Part shown: positions 51,614 to 59,901 of the stretch, piece after piece
Layout of the letters: each line of letters begins with the position of its first letter
Numbering within the stretch: position 1 is the stretch's first letter
NCBI GenBank assembly: GCA_022446795.1
Contig: JAKVBX010000008.1
Span: 23,446-87,445 of the forward strand
Reading direction: 5' to 3'
DNA from: Phycisphaerales bacterium
GTDB taxonomy: Bacteria > Planctomycetota > Phycisphaerae > Phycisphaerales > SM1A02
Length of the DNA stretch: 64,000 bases
Translations under genes and position numbers: made by a program
Notes under the pieces: model-generated
Database searches by the model: none
Seen by the model: the letters and a program-made list of their open reading frames with translations, nothing else
What the model was told of the DNA's origin: nothing

Positions 51614-52753
51614 TCAGGCCGCGTTATTGCCGATTCGATCGACCATGTGACCGGCGGCCGTCTTGACCATCACCTGTTTCCCTGCCGTCTTGGCCGCGTA
51701 CATGGCTTCATCAGCATGCCGAACCAGGTCCTCGGCGGCCCGTGGCTGTGACAGGTCGCGATGTCCGATCCCGATACTGATCCCGGGACAGGCCGCACCG
51801 AGATCAAGACGCTCCATCCGGACATGGAAGGCCTCCACGATCCGAGCCGCCACGCGGCACGCGGCATCGACGTCGGTATGAGGCAGGAGCACGCAGAATT
51901 CGTCCCCCCCGAACCGGGCCGCGACATCGATCTCGCGACAGGCATACTGCAACAGATCCCCCATGGCCTTGAGCACCTCGTCACCCTGCTGATGTCCGAG
52001 CGTGTCATTCAGCGCCTTGAACCCGTCCAGGTCGATCATCATGAATCCCAGGGACAGTTCGTGCCGCTCGGCTTCCGCCCATCGACCTTCCAGCATGAGA
52101 TTCAGCCACCGGCGATTCACCAGGCCAGTCAGTTCATCCGTCCTCGCGGTCACTTCCAACTGGCGGATGGAACGCTCCAACTTGCGATTGGTCACTGCCA
52201 GTTCCGACATGGACCGGGACAGGCTCTCCTGCAACTGCTCGTTCTCCCGGCGAAGTCTTCGATGCGTGAAGGCCTTCTCGACTGCCAGGGGCGCCGTCAC
52301 CATCTCGTGGCCGGTCACCAGCAGGAATTCCACCGCACCACATCGAATGGCCTCTGCCGCCAGGTCCACATCACCGGTCTGCCCCATCACGATCACCGGC
52401 ATGTCCGGGACCGTCCCCCTGATGTAGGCCAGGACGTCGATGGCCGTCGCATCCGGCAAGGCCGCCGTGCAGAACACCACGTCGAAGCGTTGGAGCGGGA
52501 CCGCGTGAAGCAGGGACAGCGTCTGGACGATCTCGCACCCAGCCAGTTCAGGGGCATCATGGGTCCCCGGCGACGGGACCTTGACCTCCAGGCCGTCCGC
52601 ATCAGCTGCAAATCGGGCGGCCACGAGGGCCGCGACGATGGCCCGTGACACCGCCTCGTCGCCGCACGCGATCAAGACACGTGGTGGCGTCGATCCCTGT
52701 TGCCAGGTAACGGGCAGCGAGTCATGCGATTCTGGTTGCTCAGCAGGTGTCAC
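51614..52753 (-). CDS. Diguanylate cyclase with degenerate receiver-like domain
   Basis: 379 residues from GTG at 52753 (GGTGGAGG nine bases upstream). Residues about 25-150 look like a response-regulator receiver, but the phosphoacceptor strand reads FDVVFCTAALP, with no Asp. A coiled region (RRLRRENEQLQESLSRSMSE) follows, then a GGDEF domain with active-site ARFGGDEF near 281 and an inhibitory I-site R-x2-D five residues before it. Makes cyclic di-GMP. Cytoplasmic. Partner kinase not evident. Confidence 0.88.
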   Translation of the reverse strand: MTPAEQPESHDSLPVTWQQGSTPPRVLIACGDEAVSRAIVAALVAARFAADADGLEVKVPSPGTHDAPELAGCEIVQTLSLLHAVPLQRFDVVFCTAALPDATAIDVLAYIRGTVPDMPVIVMGQTGDVDLAAEAIRCGAVEFLLVTGHEMVTAPLAVEKAFTHRRLRRENEQLQESLSRSMSELAVTNRKLERSIRQLEVTARTDELTGLVNRRWLNLMLEGRWAEAERHELSLGFMMIDLDGFKALNDTLGHQQGDEVLKAMGDLLQYACREIDVAARFGGDEFCVLLPHTDVDAACRVAARIVEAFHVRMERLDLGAACPGISIGIGHRDLSQPRAAEDLVRHADEAMYAAKTAGKQVMVKTAAGHMVDRIGNNAA

Positions 52754-52907
52754 GGTCCAGGGCCTCCACCGACGATTCCTCAGCGGGCCGGGCAAGAACG
52801 CACCCGGCACGCCTAGTGTCGATTCAGAAACCGCTTGATCTGTTCGCCACGTGGGCCATCCCCCCGTGAATATCGGCGGGCCGCCTGCACAACCGGAACA
52901 GCTCGCC

Positions 52908-53693
52908 CTATCCGACGCCCTCGGGGGCGTGGAACCGGGCGAGGGCCTCTTCCGCCTCCGCCGGTACCGTGGTGACGAATCCCGGTATGGCGGCATACAG
53001 GACCTGGCCAATCTGCTCGTCGCGGACCCCGGACAGGCAGTCCATGGCCACGGTCGCGATCTCGCCCGGCGCCATCGTCTTCTCACGTGGCAGCAGCGAC
53101 TCGTCGACGATCGATCGGAGCATGGTGGTCTCGACCGCCCCCAGCGCAATCGAGAAGACGCGGACACCGGTCCCCGCGGTATCCGAATGGATCGCCCGGG
53201 TCAGACCATCCAACGCACACTTGGTCAGTCCATAGGCCCCGTTGCCGGGAAAGGGTGAAAGCACCGCTACGGACGAGATGTTGATGATGCATCCCCTGGA
53301 CAGCAGCAGGTGCGGCCACGCATCCCGCACCAACCGAATCGGTCCGCGGACATTGGTCTCGATCAGCGCATCCAGGTCGGCTTCCGACCAATCGGGAAAG
53401 GCCATGAGCCGAGCCATGGCACCATTGTTGATCACGGCATCCACCCGACCATGGTGTTCCACGGTGACGGCAACAAGCGACGAGACGTCCTGGGCGGATC
53501 TCAGGTCGCCGGGCACGATGGACACCGTTCCGGAATGGGATTCGCACGCCTGCGCCGTTTCCTGGAGGCAATCCTCCCGACGGCCCCCGATGACGCAGTG
53601 CCAGCCGTCCTTGGTCATCGACTGCACGATCGCCCGGCCGATCCCGGTTCCCCCACCGGTAATGATGGCCGTTCGGTCGGTATCAGCACTCAT
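52908..53693 (-). CDS. Short-chain dehydrogenase/reductase
   Basis: 261 residues. Rossmann motif TGGGTGIG at 12-19, NNGA, and the catalytic Ser, Tyr and Lys in INISSVAVL and GAYGLTKCA. NAD(P)-dependent; the substrate cannot be named. AAGGAG seven bases upstream of the ATG. It follows rseP by 22 bp on the same strand, so it may be the last gene of the rne-dxr-rseP operon. Confidence 0.92.
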   Translation of the reverse strand: MSADTDRTAIITGGGTGIGRAIVQSMTKDGWHCVIGGRREDCLQETAQACESHSGTVSIVPGDLRSAQDVSSLVAVTVEHHGRVDAVINNGAMARLMAFPDWSEADLDALIETNVRGPIRLVRDAWPHLLLSRGCIINISSVAVLSPFPGNGAYGLTKCALDGLTRAIHSDTAGTGVRVFSIALGAVETTMLRSIVDESLLPREKTMAPGEIATVAMDCLSGVRDEQIGQVLYAAIPGFVTTVPAEAEEALARFHAPEGVG

Positions 53694-53715
53694 GGACGAT
53701 CTCCTTGCCCGGTGA

Positions 53716-55815
53716 TCAACCGACGATTCGGACCAGGTCGTTGTACGTCACCGTCAGGAAGACGGCAGCGATCAGGAGCAGACCCAGGATCGCCGCGGCA
53801 TTCTGGAAGGCCGGTGACGGCGGTCGGCCCTTGATCTTCTCGTAGATGAGATTCAGGAACAGACCACCATCGACGATCGGAAGCGGCAGGAAGTTCACCA
53901 CCGCGAGGTTCACGCTGATGAGCGCCAGGAAGAAGATCAGGTAGGTGAAACCGCGATCGACGATCTTGGTTCCGATGTGCACGATGCCCACCGGCCCCTG
54001 CAACTGATCAACCCCGACACTGCCACCCACCACCCGATCGATCGTCAGGTAGGTCAGCAGGATCAGCTTGACGGTTTCCCGGATCCCCATCTCGATCGCC
54101 GTGATCGGATTTCCACCGGAACTGCGAAGCGTGTAGACCGGGTCGAAGGCGCCCTCGATCAACATGCTGCGATAGCCCAGGCCGGCCAGCGACACACACT
54201 GGTCATCATCCAGGTTGACCGTCATCGTCCGGATTTCCCGTCCGGGCGTGGGATTCTCGAATGCCAGCACGAGGTCGCCGGTGGGATGCGCGGCGACGGC
54301 GTCGAAGAACTCACGCCAGGAGGCGATTGGGTGCTCATTCACCGAGACCAGGCGGGAGCCGCCCATGATCCCGGCATCCGCAACGACCGTATCGGTCGCC
54401 TGCAACGTGCCGGTTCCATCGACATCACACTCCACTGTCCGGATCGGGTTCGCGACTCGCGGGACATCCCATGCCAGGCCGGGTCCCACGTCGAGCATGG
54501 CCCGTGGTTTGAACAAGCCGTGTTCGACGATCCGGGCCTGCACGGGAATCATGTCGCCATCACGCTGCACGACGATCTCGATCTCGCCGGCGCCGTGACT
54601 GGCGATGGCCTTGCGGAACTGGGCCATGCGAGGCGCCTGTACATCGCCGATTCTCATGATGACGTCCCCGGGCAGCAGGACGCCGGTGTTGGCACTGCCC
54701 GGGAGCACGCTCGCAATCTTCACCAGTGGAACCAGGCCCAGCAGACCCTGCTGTGCTTCCTGGCCACCGACCGTACGCATCACGGGCCAGCGGGGCGCCG
54801 GCGCCATGTCGATATCGATCGTCGTCCCGTCACCCGCCCACCGGGTGGGGACATCACCACCACTGCTGCCGGCCACGATCTCCTGGAACTCGCCCAGTGT
54901 CGTGACCGCCTGGCCGTCCACCTCGACAACTCGCATACCCGGGCGCAGGCCGGCCGACCAGAGTCCTTCCCGCTTGAGGTAGGACTCGATGAGGGCGTAG
55001 GCCTCCTCGCCTTCCGAACCCGCCAGTTGATTTGATGAGGCCGGCGCGATACCGATCGTCTGCACCCCGGCCGTTTCACTCTTGGTCGGCAGGACCTGGA
55101 AGGTCAGCGGCTCGTCGTATCCGGCACGATCAACCGTGATGTCCAGGGTGTTGCCCGGCTCCGCCATCGCGACGTCGATCTGGACATCAACGAAGGTCGA
55201 CACCGCGTCTCCGTCCACGGAGACGATGGTGTCCCCGCTGCGGAGTCCGACCAGGTCCTTGGCCGTACCCGTGCCCGTGGCCAGCGAGGCCTGGGAACCG
55301 GGAATGACGGCACCGACCACCGGGGCCTCGAATCGAACACCGACCGAGAACGCGATCACGAACAGGATCGCGGCGAAGATCAGGTTCATCACGACGCCTG
55401 CGCTGACGACGATCATCCGCTTCCAGATGGCCGTGCTGTTGAAACTCCGGTCCTCTGTCGACGTGGCCGCCGGGGCCAGATCATCCTGGCCGAGCATGCG
55501 GACGAAGCCACCCAGCGGCAGCCAGCGAATGGAATACTCGGTTTCACCAAGGCCATGCCTCGCCAGGTCCGCGTCTGTCAACTCGCGTGGTCCGCGACCG
55601 GCCAGGGCCGCGACACGTCGATCCGTGGATCCCATCACCAGGCCGATGCCCTTGCGCCAGGACACGATCGGACGACCGAACCCGATGGCGAACGCCTCGG
55701 TCCGAATGCCCGCCCACTTGGCGGCCACGAAGTGACCGAGTTCATGGACGAAGATCAGCAGGCCGAAGCCGATGATGAGCAGGAGGATGCTGAAGCCGTC
55801 AGTGAGCAGGTCCAT
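53716..55815 (-). CDS. rseP: RseP-type site-2 zinc metalloprotease, enlarged
   Basis: 699 residues against about 450 in E. coli. Zinc site H24-E-L-G-H28 in FVHELGHFVAAK; second site NFLPLPIVDGGLF near the C-terminus. Two or more PDZ domains lie between, e.g. GLRSGDTIVSVDGDAV and GLRPGMRVVEVDGQAV, and a third segment with LLPGDVIMRIGDVQ. Extra length is in the periplasmic part. Cleaves anti-sigma factors and remnant signal peptides. Shares one base with the dxr stop. Confidence 0.94.
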   Translation of the reverse strand: MDLLTDGFSILLLIIGFGLLIFVHELGHFVAAKWAGIRTEAFAIGFGRPIVSWRKGIGLVMGSTDRRVAALAGRGPRELTDADLARHGLGETEYSIRWLPLGGFVRMLGQDDLAPAATSTEDRSFNSTAIWKRMIVVSAGVVMNLIFAAILFVIAFSVGVRFEAPVVGAVIPGSQASLATGTGTAKDLVGLRSGDTIVSVDGDAVSTFVDVQIDVAMAEPGNTLDITVDRAGYDEPLTFQVLPTKSETAGVQTIGIAPASSNQLAGSEGEEAYALIESYLKREGLWSAGLRPGMRVVEVDGQAVTTLGEFQEIVAGSSGGDVPTRWAGDGTTIDIDMAPAPRWPVMRTVGGQEAQQGLLGLVPLVKIASVLPGSANTGVLLPGDVIMRIGDVQAPRMAQFRKAIASHGAGEIEIVVQRDGDMIPVQARIVEHGLFKPRAMLDVGPGLAWDVPRVANPIRTVECDVDGTGTLQATDTVVADAGIMGGSRLVSVNEHPIASWREFFDAVAAHPTGDLVLAFENPTPGREIRTMTVNLDDDQCVSLAGLGYRSMLIEGAFDPVYTLRSSGGNPITAIEMGIRETVKLILLTYLTIDRVVGGSVGVDQLQGPVGIVHIGTKIVDRGFTYLIFFLALISVNLAVVNFLPLPIVDGGLFLNLIYEKIKGRPPSPAFQNAAAILGLLLIAAVFLTVTYNDLVRIVG

Positions 55816-57029
55816 CAGTCAGTTCCACTCGTTCCACTGGTCACTACGTTCTCCAGTCCATTGCCGGCGGCGATCTCGGACGCCACGAAGGCGCGGGCCG
55901 CCGTGTCGGCCTCGACGATGTCAGCCAATGCGGTCACCGGCTTGGACGGAATCGCCTCGATGGCCGCGGATACCAGGTCGACAATCGCGCCGAATGACAC
56001 CCGACGATCCAGGAAAGCCTCGACGGCGACCTCGTTGGCCGCGTTGAAGATGGCGCCGGTCGTTCCACCGCGGCGGATGACATCCAGGGCCCGCATCACC
56101 GCGGGAAAGGCCTCGTGATCCAGTGGCTCGAAGACCAGGGATCGCAGTTCCTCCCAATTGAGTCGCTTGGAGCACCCCTCCACTCGATCCGGCCAGGTCA
56201 TGGCGCACTGGATCGGGGTCTTCATATCAGGTGGCCCCAGCTGGGCCAGCACCGATCCGTCCACGAACTCCACGAAACTGTGGACGATGGACTGGGGATG
56301 CACGATCACGTCAATCTTGTCGGCTGGAACATCGAAGAGCCAATGGGCTTCGATCACTTCCAACGCCTTGTTCATCATGGATGCCGAGTCAATCGTGATC
56401 TTGGGGCCCATGGACCAGGTCGGATGATCCAGCGCCTGCTCGGGCGTGGCCTCGCGAACCGCTTCCCGGGCACGGCCCCGGAATGGTCCCCCGGAAGCCG
56501 TGATGACCAGTCGCCGGATCTCCGCCTCCTTGGACACACCATGGAGACACTGGAAGATCGCGCTGTGCTCGGAATCGACCGGGATCAGGTTGACCCCTCG
56601 TTCCACGACCCGGGGCATGACCAGCGCGCCGGCCGCGACAAGTGTTTCCTTGTTGGCCAGGGCGATGTCACAGCCGGCGTCAATGGCCGCGAGAACCGCG
56701 TCAATGCCCGCCGACCCGACGATCGCCGCAACCACGAGGTCACCGGGTTGAGCCACGGACTCCACCAGTTCACGGGCCGATTCGGCGCCGACATGCAGGG
56801 TGCCGTCAAAGGCAATGTCCCTGGCCTTGGCTTCATTGGCCACGGCGATATCACGAACGCCGAACTCCCCTGCCTGCTCCAGCAATCGGTCTGCACGTGA
56901 GCCAGCAGCCAGGCCTACCAGTTGGCATTCCTGCCCGGGCACGGCCTGCAGGTTCCGAACGACCTCGATCGTGCTCTCGCCGATCGAGCCGGTGGATCCG
57001 AGCAGGATGACTCGCCTTGGTTGAGTCAT
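55815..57029 (-). CDS. dxr: 1-deoxy-D-xylulose 5-phosphate reductoisomerase
   Basis: 404 residues. First committed step of the MEP isoprenoid path. Seen: LLGSTGSIGESTIEVVRN (NADPH site), PVDSEHSAIFQCLHG with the metal ligands, SMMNKALEVIEAHWLFDV and VIVHPQSIVHSFVEFVDGS. The ATG overlaps the rne stop by 4 bp and its stop touches the rseP start, the classical dxr-rseP link. Confidence 0.97.
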   Translation of the reverse strand: MTQPRRVILLGSTGSIGESTIEVVRNLQAVPGQECQLVGLAAGSRADRLLEQAGEFGVRDIAVANEAKARDIAFDGTLHVGAESARELVESVAQPGDLVVAAIVGSAGIDAVLAAIDAGCDIALANKETLVAAGALVMPRVVERGVNLIPVDSEHSAIFQCLHGVSKEAEIRRLVITASGGPFRGRAREAVREATPEQALDHPTWSMGPKITIDSASMMNKALEVIEAHWLFDVPADKIDVIVHPQSIVHSFVEFVDGSVLAQLGPPDMKTPIQCAMTWPDRVEGCSKRLNWEELRSLVFEPLDHEAFPAVMRALDVIRRGGTTGAIFNAANEVAVEAFLDRRVSFGAIVDLVSAAIEAIPSKPVTALADIVEADTAARAFVASEIAAGNGLENVVTSGTSGTD

Positions 57030-59668
57030 TCGTCACGAATCTCCATGCCGGCGGTGGACTCGGTCGCCTTCAATCCACGACGTGAACCGTACAGGCGACG
57101 CCGCGGCTTGGGCTTGGCTTCCACGGCCGCGTCCGATTCCGAGGAAGCGGCGGCCTTGCCGTTGCCCGCATCCGATTCCGCCTTGGTGGTTGACTTCTTG
57201 CGCCGTCGTCGCGAAGTGGTCTTCTTCTCCGAGCCTGTTGACTCGCCGGCAGAATCACTCGCCTGGTCCGCCGTGGCCGTCTCTGCCGATGCCTCCCCGG
57301 AACCAGAAGAGGAACCGCGACGTCGACGCCTTCGCTTCTTTCGAGCAGGCTTGGCCTCAGCGGATTCGGAATCTCCGGAAGCCGCCTCGGTCGACTCGGT
57401 CGACTCGGTGCGCTCCGCGACCTGCGGTTCATCGGAAGACTTGGATCTCCGGCGACGGCTTCGACGCTTCTTCTTCGACGCCGGCCCGTCGTCCGCCTTC
57501 TCCGCAGACTCGGATGACTCGGCAGACTCGTTCGGTTCCGCTGACTCGGAGGCATCGGTGGACTCGCCACTCTTACCCCCACCACGCCCACGACGCCCAC
57601 GGCCTCCCCGGCGGCGACGACGACGACGAGGCTTGGACTCACCATCGTCCTCGGTCGCCTCGTCCGCCTCCGGATCGCCAAACCAGGATGCGATGATGTC
57701 CGCATGGGCGGCTTCGACCATCGACATGTGACTCTTGAGGTCAAGATCACCACGCTGCGATTCGTCCAATCCGTTGAACCGTTCCAGGATCTCCTTCGCG
57801 GTCGTGCCCAGTTTCTTGGCCACCGTGTAGAGACGCACTGGCTTTGCCGGCGGCTTGTCCGAGGCCTTCTTCTGGCCCCGCTTCTTCTTCGTCTGGGCTT
57901 CCTTGGCTTCCTTCTTGGCCTCGGCCTCTTCCTCCCGGTCGATTTCCGCCAGTTCCCTGGCCAGTTCACCGGACAGGGCAATGGCGGTCGCGTCGGCGGC
58001 CGGCGCCGACCCGCGACGACGACGTCGGCGGCGGCTTCGGCCGGTCCTCGCCTCGCTGTCGACATCCGCCGGATCCTGCTCGATTTCCTCGACCGTGGGT
58101 GGCTTGTAGCTCGACAGGGAGTCGAGGTCCAGGTCCGATCCGGTCTGGTCGTAGGCGTAGTAGTCAACGCGATCGACGGCAATGGCCTCGCTCACACGCA
58201 CATCGAGGTTCTTGCCCAGGCGTTCCTCGATGGCATTGAGATGGCGACGTCGAGTGGACAGGAGCACGGACGCGACCGTGGAGGACACCACGATCTCGAC
58301 ACGTGAGATGTCGCCGTGATGCAGCAGGTAGCCGACGTGACGGACGATATCCGCCGCCACCATCTCGGCCGCCATGATCTCACCGTGTCCGCGACATGAC
58401 GGACATGAGACATAGCTGCTGCTCCGGAGATCCGGCCGCATCCGCTGGCGGGTCATTTCCAGGATGCCGAACTCGCTGATCTTGAGGATCGTGGACCGGG
58501 CGCGATCACGCTTGAGATTCTCGGTGAACCGATCCTCGACGTCCCGGCGATGCCGAGCATGCCGCATGTCGATGAGGTCGTTGATGACCAGTCCACCCAG
58601 GTCACGCAGCCGAAGTTGGCGGCAGATCTCGTCCGCCGCCTCCATGTTGGTCTGGTATGCGTTGGTCTCGCTGTCTCGAGCACTCCGGCTGCGGCCGGAG
58701 TTCACGTCGATCGCCACCAGGGCCTCCGTGGACTCGATGACGAGGCGACCACCGCTGGGCAGCGGCACCTCGCGTGACCGAATGAGCTCGATCTGTCGTT
58801 CGATGTCATAGGCATGGAACAGCGGCAAGGCCCGCCGGTACTGGACGACCTTGGGCGCCGACCGTGGTGCGATGACCTTCAGGAAGGCCATGCATCGCTC
58901 GTAGGCGGAGTCCGAGTCGACCAGGATGCCCTTGATCGACGGCCGCAGGACGTCCCGGATGGTCCGGATGAGTACATCCGACTCCGTGTAGAGCTCACAG
59001 GGCGTGCCCACGGTCTCACCACGGCGTTCCATGACCTTCCACAGGCGCGTCAGGTAGGCGACGTCACGCTTCAACTCGGCCTTGCTGCGGCCCATCCCGG
59101 CGGTCCGGAGAATGAAGCCGAAGTTGTCCGGGAGATCGAGGGTGTCGAGAATCTTCCGCATCTCGCGGCGTTCATCTTCATCCTCAACTCGGCGGGTAAC
59201 GCCGACGCGGTCCATGTGCGGCATCATCACCATCATCCGACCGGGGATGGAGATGTAGCTCGTGAGGGTAGGCCCCTTGGTTCCGATGCCTTCCTTGAGC
59301 ACCTGCACGAGGATCTCATCCCCGCGGCGAAGTGCATCCTGGATCATCGGCCGATCACGCCGAGCCGTCTTGCGACCGACCTTCTCCTTGGTATCACCAC
59401 TGGGGAAATACCGGGGATGAAGGTCGGAGATGTGAAGAAACCCGCGTTGCGCATGACCGAAGTCAACGAAGGCGGCCTGGATGGCCGGCTCGATGTTGGT
59501 CACCCGTCCGCGATAGACATTGCCGACTGACGAAGCAGCGGCCTGTCGCTCTACGAAGATTTCCTCGAGATGCCCGTCTTCGAGGATCGCGATTCGCGTC
59601 TCCTCACCGGGCACGTCATTGACGAGCATCAGCTCTTGTGGCTGCGTCGTCGTTTTCTTGGATGCCAA
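57026..59668 (-). CDS. rne: Ribonuclease E/G with IF2_N-like module in the C-terminal tail
   Basis: 880 residues. The start is TTG, chosen for AGAGG six bases upstream. Order: S1 domain (about 35-130, VGNVYRGRVTNIEPAIQAAFVDFG), RNase H-like part, catalytic DNase I-like domain with Asp in LVAIDVNSGRS and VINDLIDM, the zinc link CPSCRGHG, small domain, then Arg-rich linker. At about 609-665 a module RLYTVAKKLGTTAKEILERF followed by LKSHMSMVE resembles the IF2_N domain. Residues 666-880 are a charged, disordered Arg/Ser/Glu tail. A 233-bp leader precedes it. Confidence 0.95.
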   Translation of the reverse strand: MASKKTTTQPQELMLVNDVPGEETRIAILEDGHLEEIFVERQAAASSVGNVYRGRVTNIEPAIQAAFVDFGHAQRGFLHISDLHPRYFPSGDTKEKVGRKTARRDRPMIQDALRRGDEILVQVLKEGIGTKGPTLTSYISIPGRMMVMMPHMDRVGVTRRVEDEDERREMRKILDTLDLPDNFGFILRTAGMGRSKAELKRDVAYLTRLWKVMERRGETVGTPCELYTESDVLIRTIRDVLRPSIKGILVDSDSAYERCMAFLKVIAPRSAPKVVQYRRALPLFHAYDIERQIELIRSREVPLPSGGRLVIESTEALVAIDVNSGRSRSARDSETNAYQTNMEAADEICRQLRLRDLGGLVINDLIDMRHARHRRDVEDRFTENLKRDRARSTILKISEFGILEMTRQRMRPDLRSSSYVSCPSCRGHGEIMAAEMVAADIVRHVGYLLHHGDISRVEIVVSSTVASVLLSTRRRHLNAIEERLGKNLDVRVSEAIAVDRVDYYAYDQTGSDLDLDSLSSYKPPTVEEIEQDPADVDSEARTGRSRRRRRRRGSAPAADATAIALSGELARELAEIDREEEAEAKKEAKEAQTKKKRGQKKASDKPPAKPVRLYTVAKKLGTTAKEILERFNGLDESQRGDLDLKSHMSMVEAAHADIIASWFGDPEADEATEDDGESKPRRRRRRRGGRGRRGRGGGKSGESTDASESAEPNESAESSESAEKADDGPASKKKRRSRRRRSKSSDEPQVAERTESTESTEAASGDSESAEAKPARKKRRRRRRGSSSGSGEASAETATADQASDSAGESTGSEKKTTSRRRRKKSTTKAESDAGNGKAAASSESDAAVEAKPKPRRRLYGSRRGLKATESTAGMEIRDE

Positions 59669-59731
59669 ATGGCACCTCTTTCAGGAATTCCCACGCGAAG
59701 GGCCGCGGCCATGCCGCCCACCGCTGTCTAC

Positions 59732-59812
59732 GGCGACGCTGGTGATCCCCCCATTGGAGGGCTGCCAGCATCCCGGATTGCCGGTGAGGGGTTCAAGCCC
59801 CCTCCCGTCGCT
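59732..59812 (-). promoter_or_regulatory. Structured element in the rne 5' leader
   Basis: In the 233-bp gap before rne, a 7-bp outer stem (GGCGACG at 59732-59738 with CGTCGCT at 59806-59812, one G-U) closes three hairpins: CTGG/CCAG with an inner C-run/G-run stem, CCGG-ATTG-CCGG, and GAGGGG/CCCCTC with a TTCAAGC loop. The shape is cloverleaf-like on either strand. It lies 64-144 nt before the rne start codon, where a self-regulating leader would be. Confidence 0.4.
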
Positions 59813-59901
59813 GGGTGGCCCGAGGTTCGGTTCATCTCGGCGTCCCGTATGGTCGTCGCGAGGTATCAAACCAGGGCCATGATTTCGTTCAACCGGAGCC
59901 C

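Noticed and set aside
57070..57640. Tandem repeat or mobile insertion in the rne 3' part
   Set aside because: The repeats are short Arg/Ser/Glu codon runs typical of disordered RNase E tails; no inverted repeats, target duplication or transposase.
59732..59812. tRNA gene, because of the T-arm-like GAGGGG-TTCAAGC-CCCCTC and a closing 7-bp stem
   Set aside because: No proper D arm or 5-bp anticodon stem with 7-nt loop, and one unpaired base between T arm and outer stem; kept only as a structured leader.
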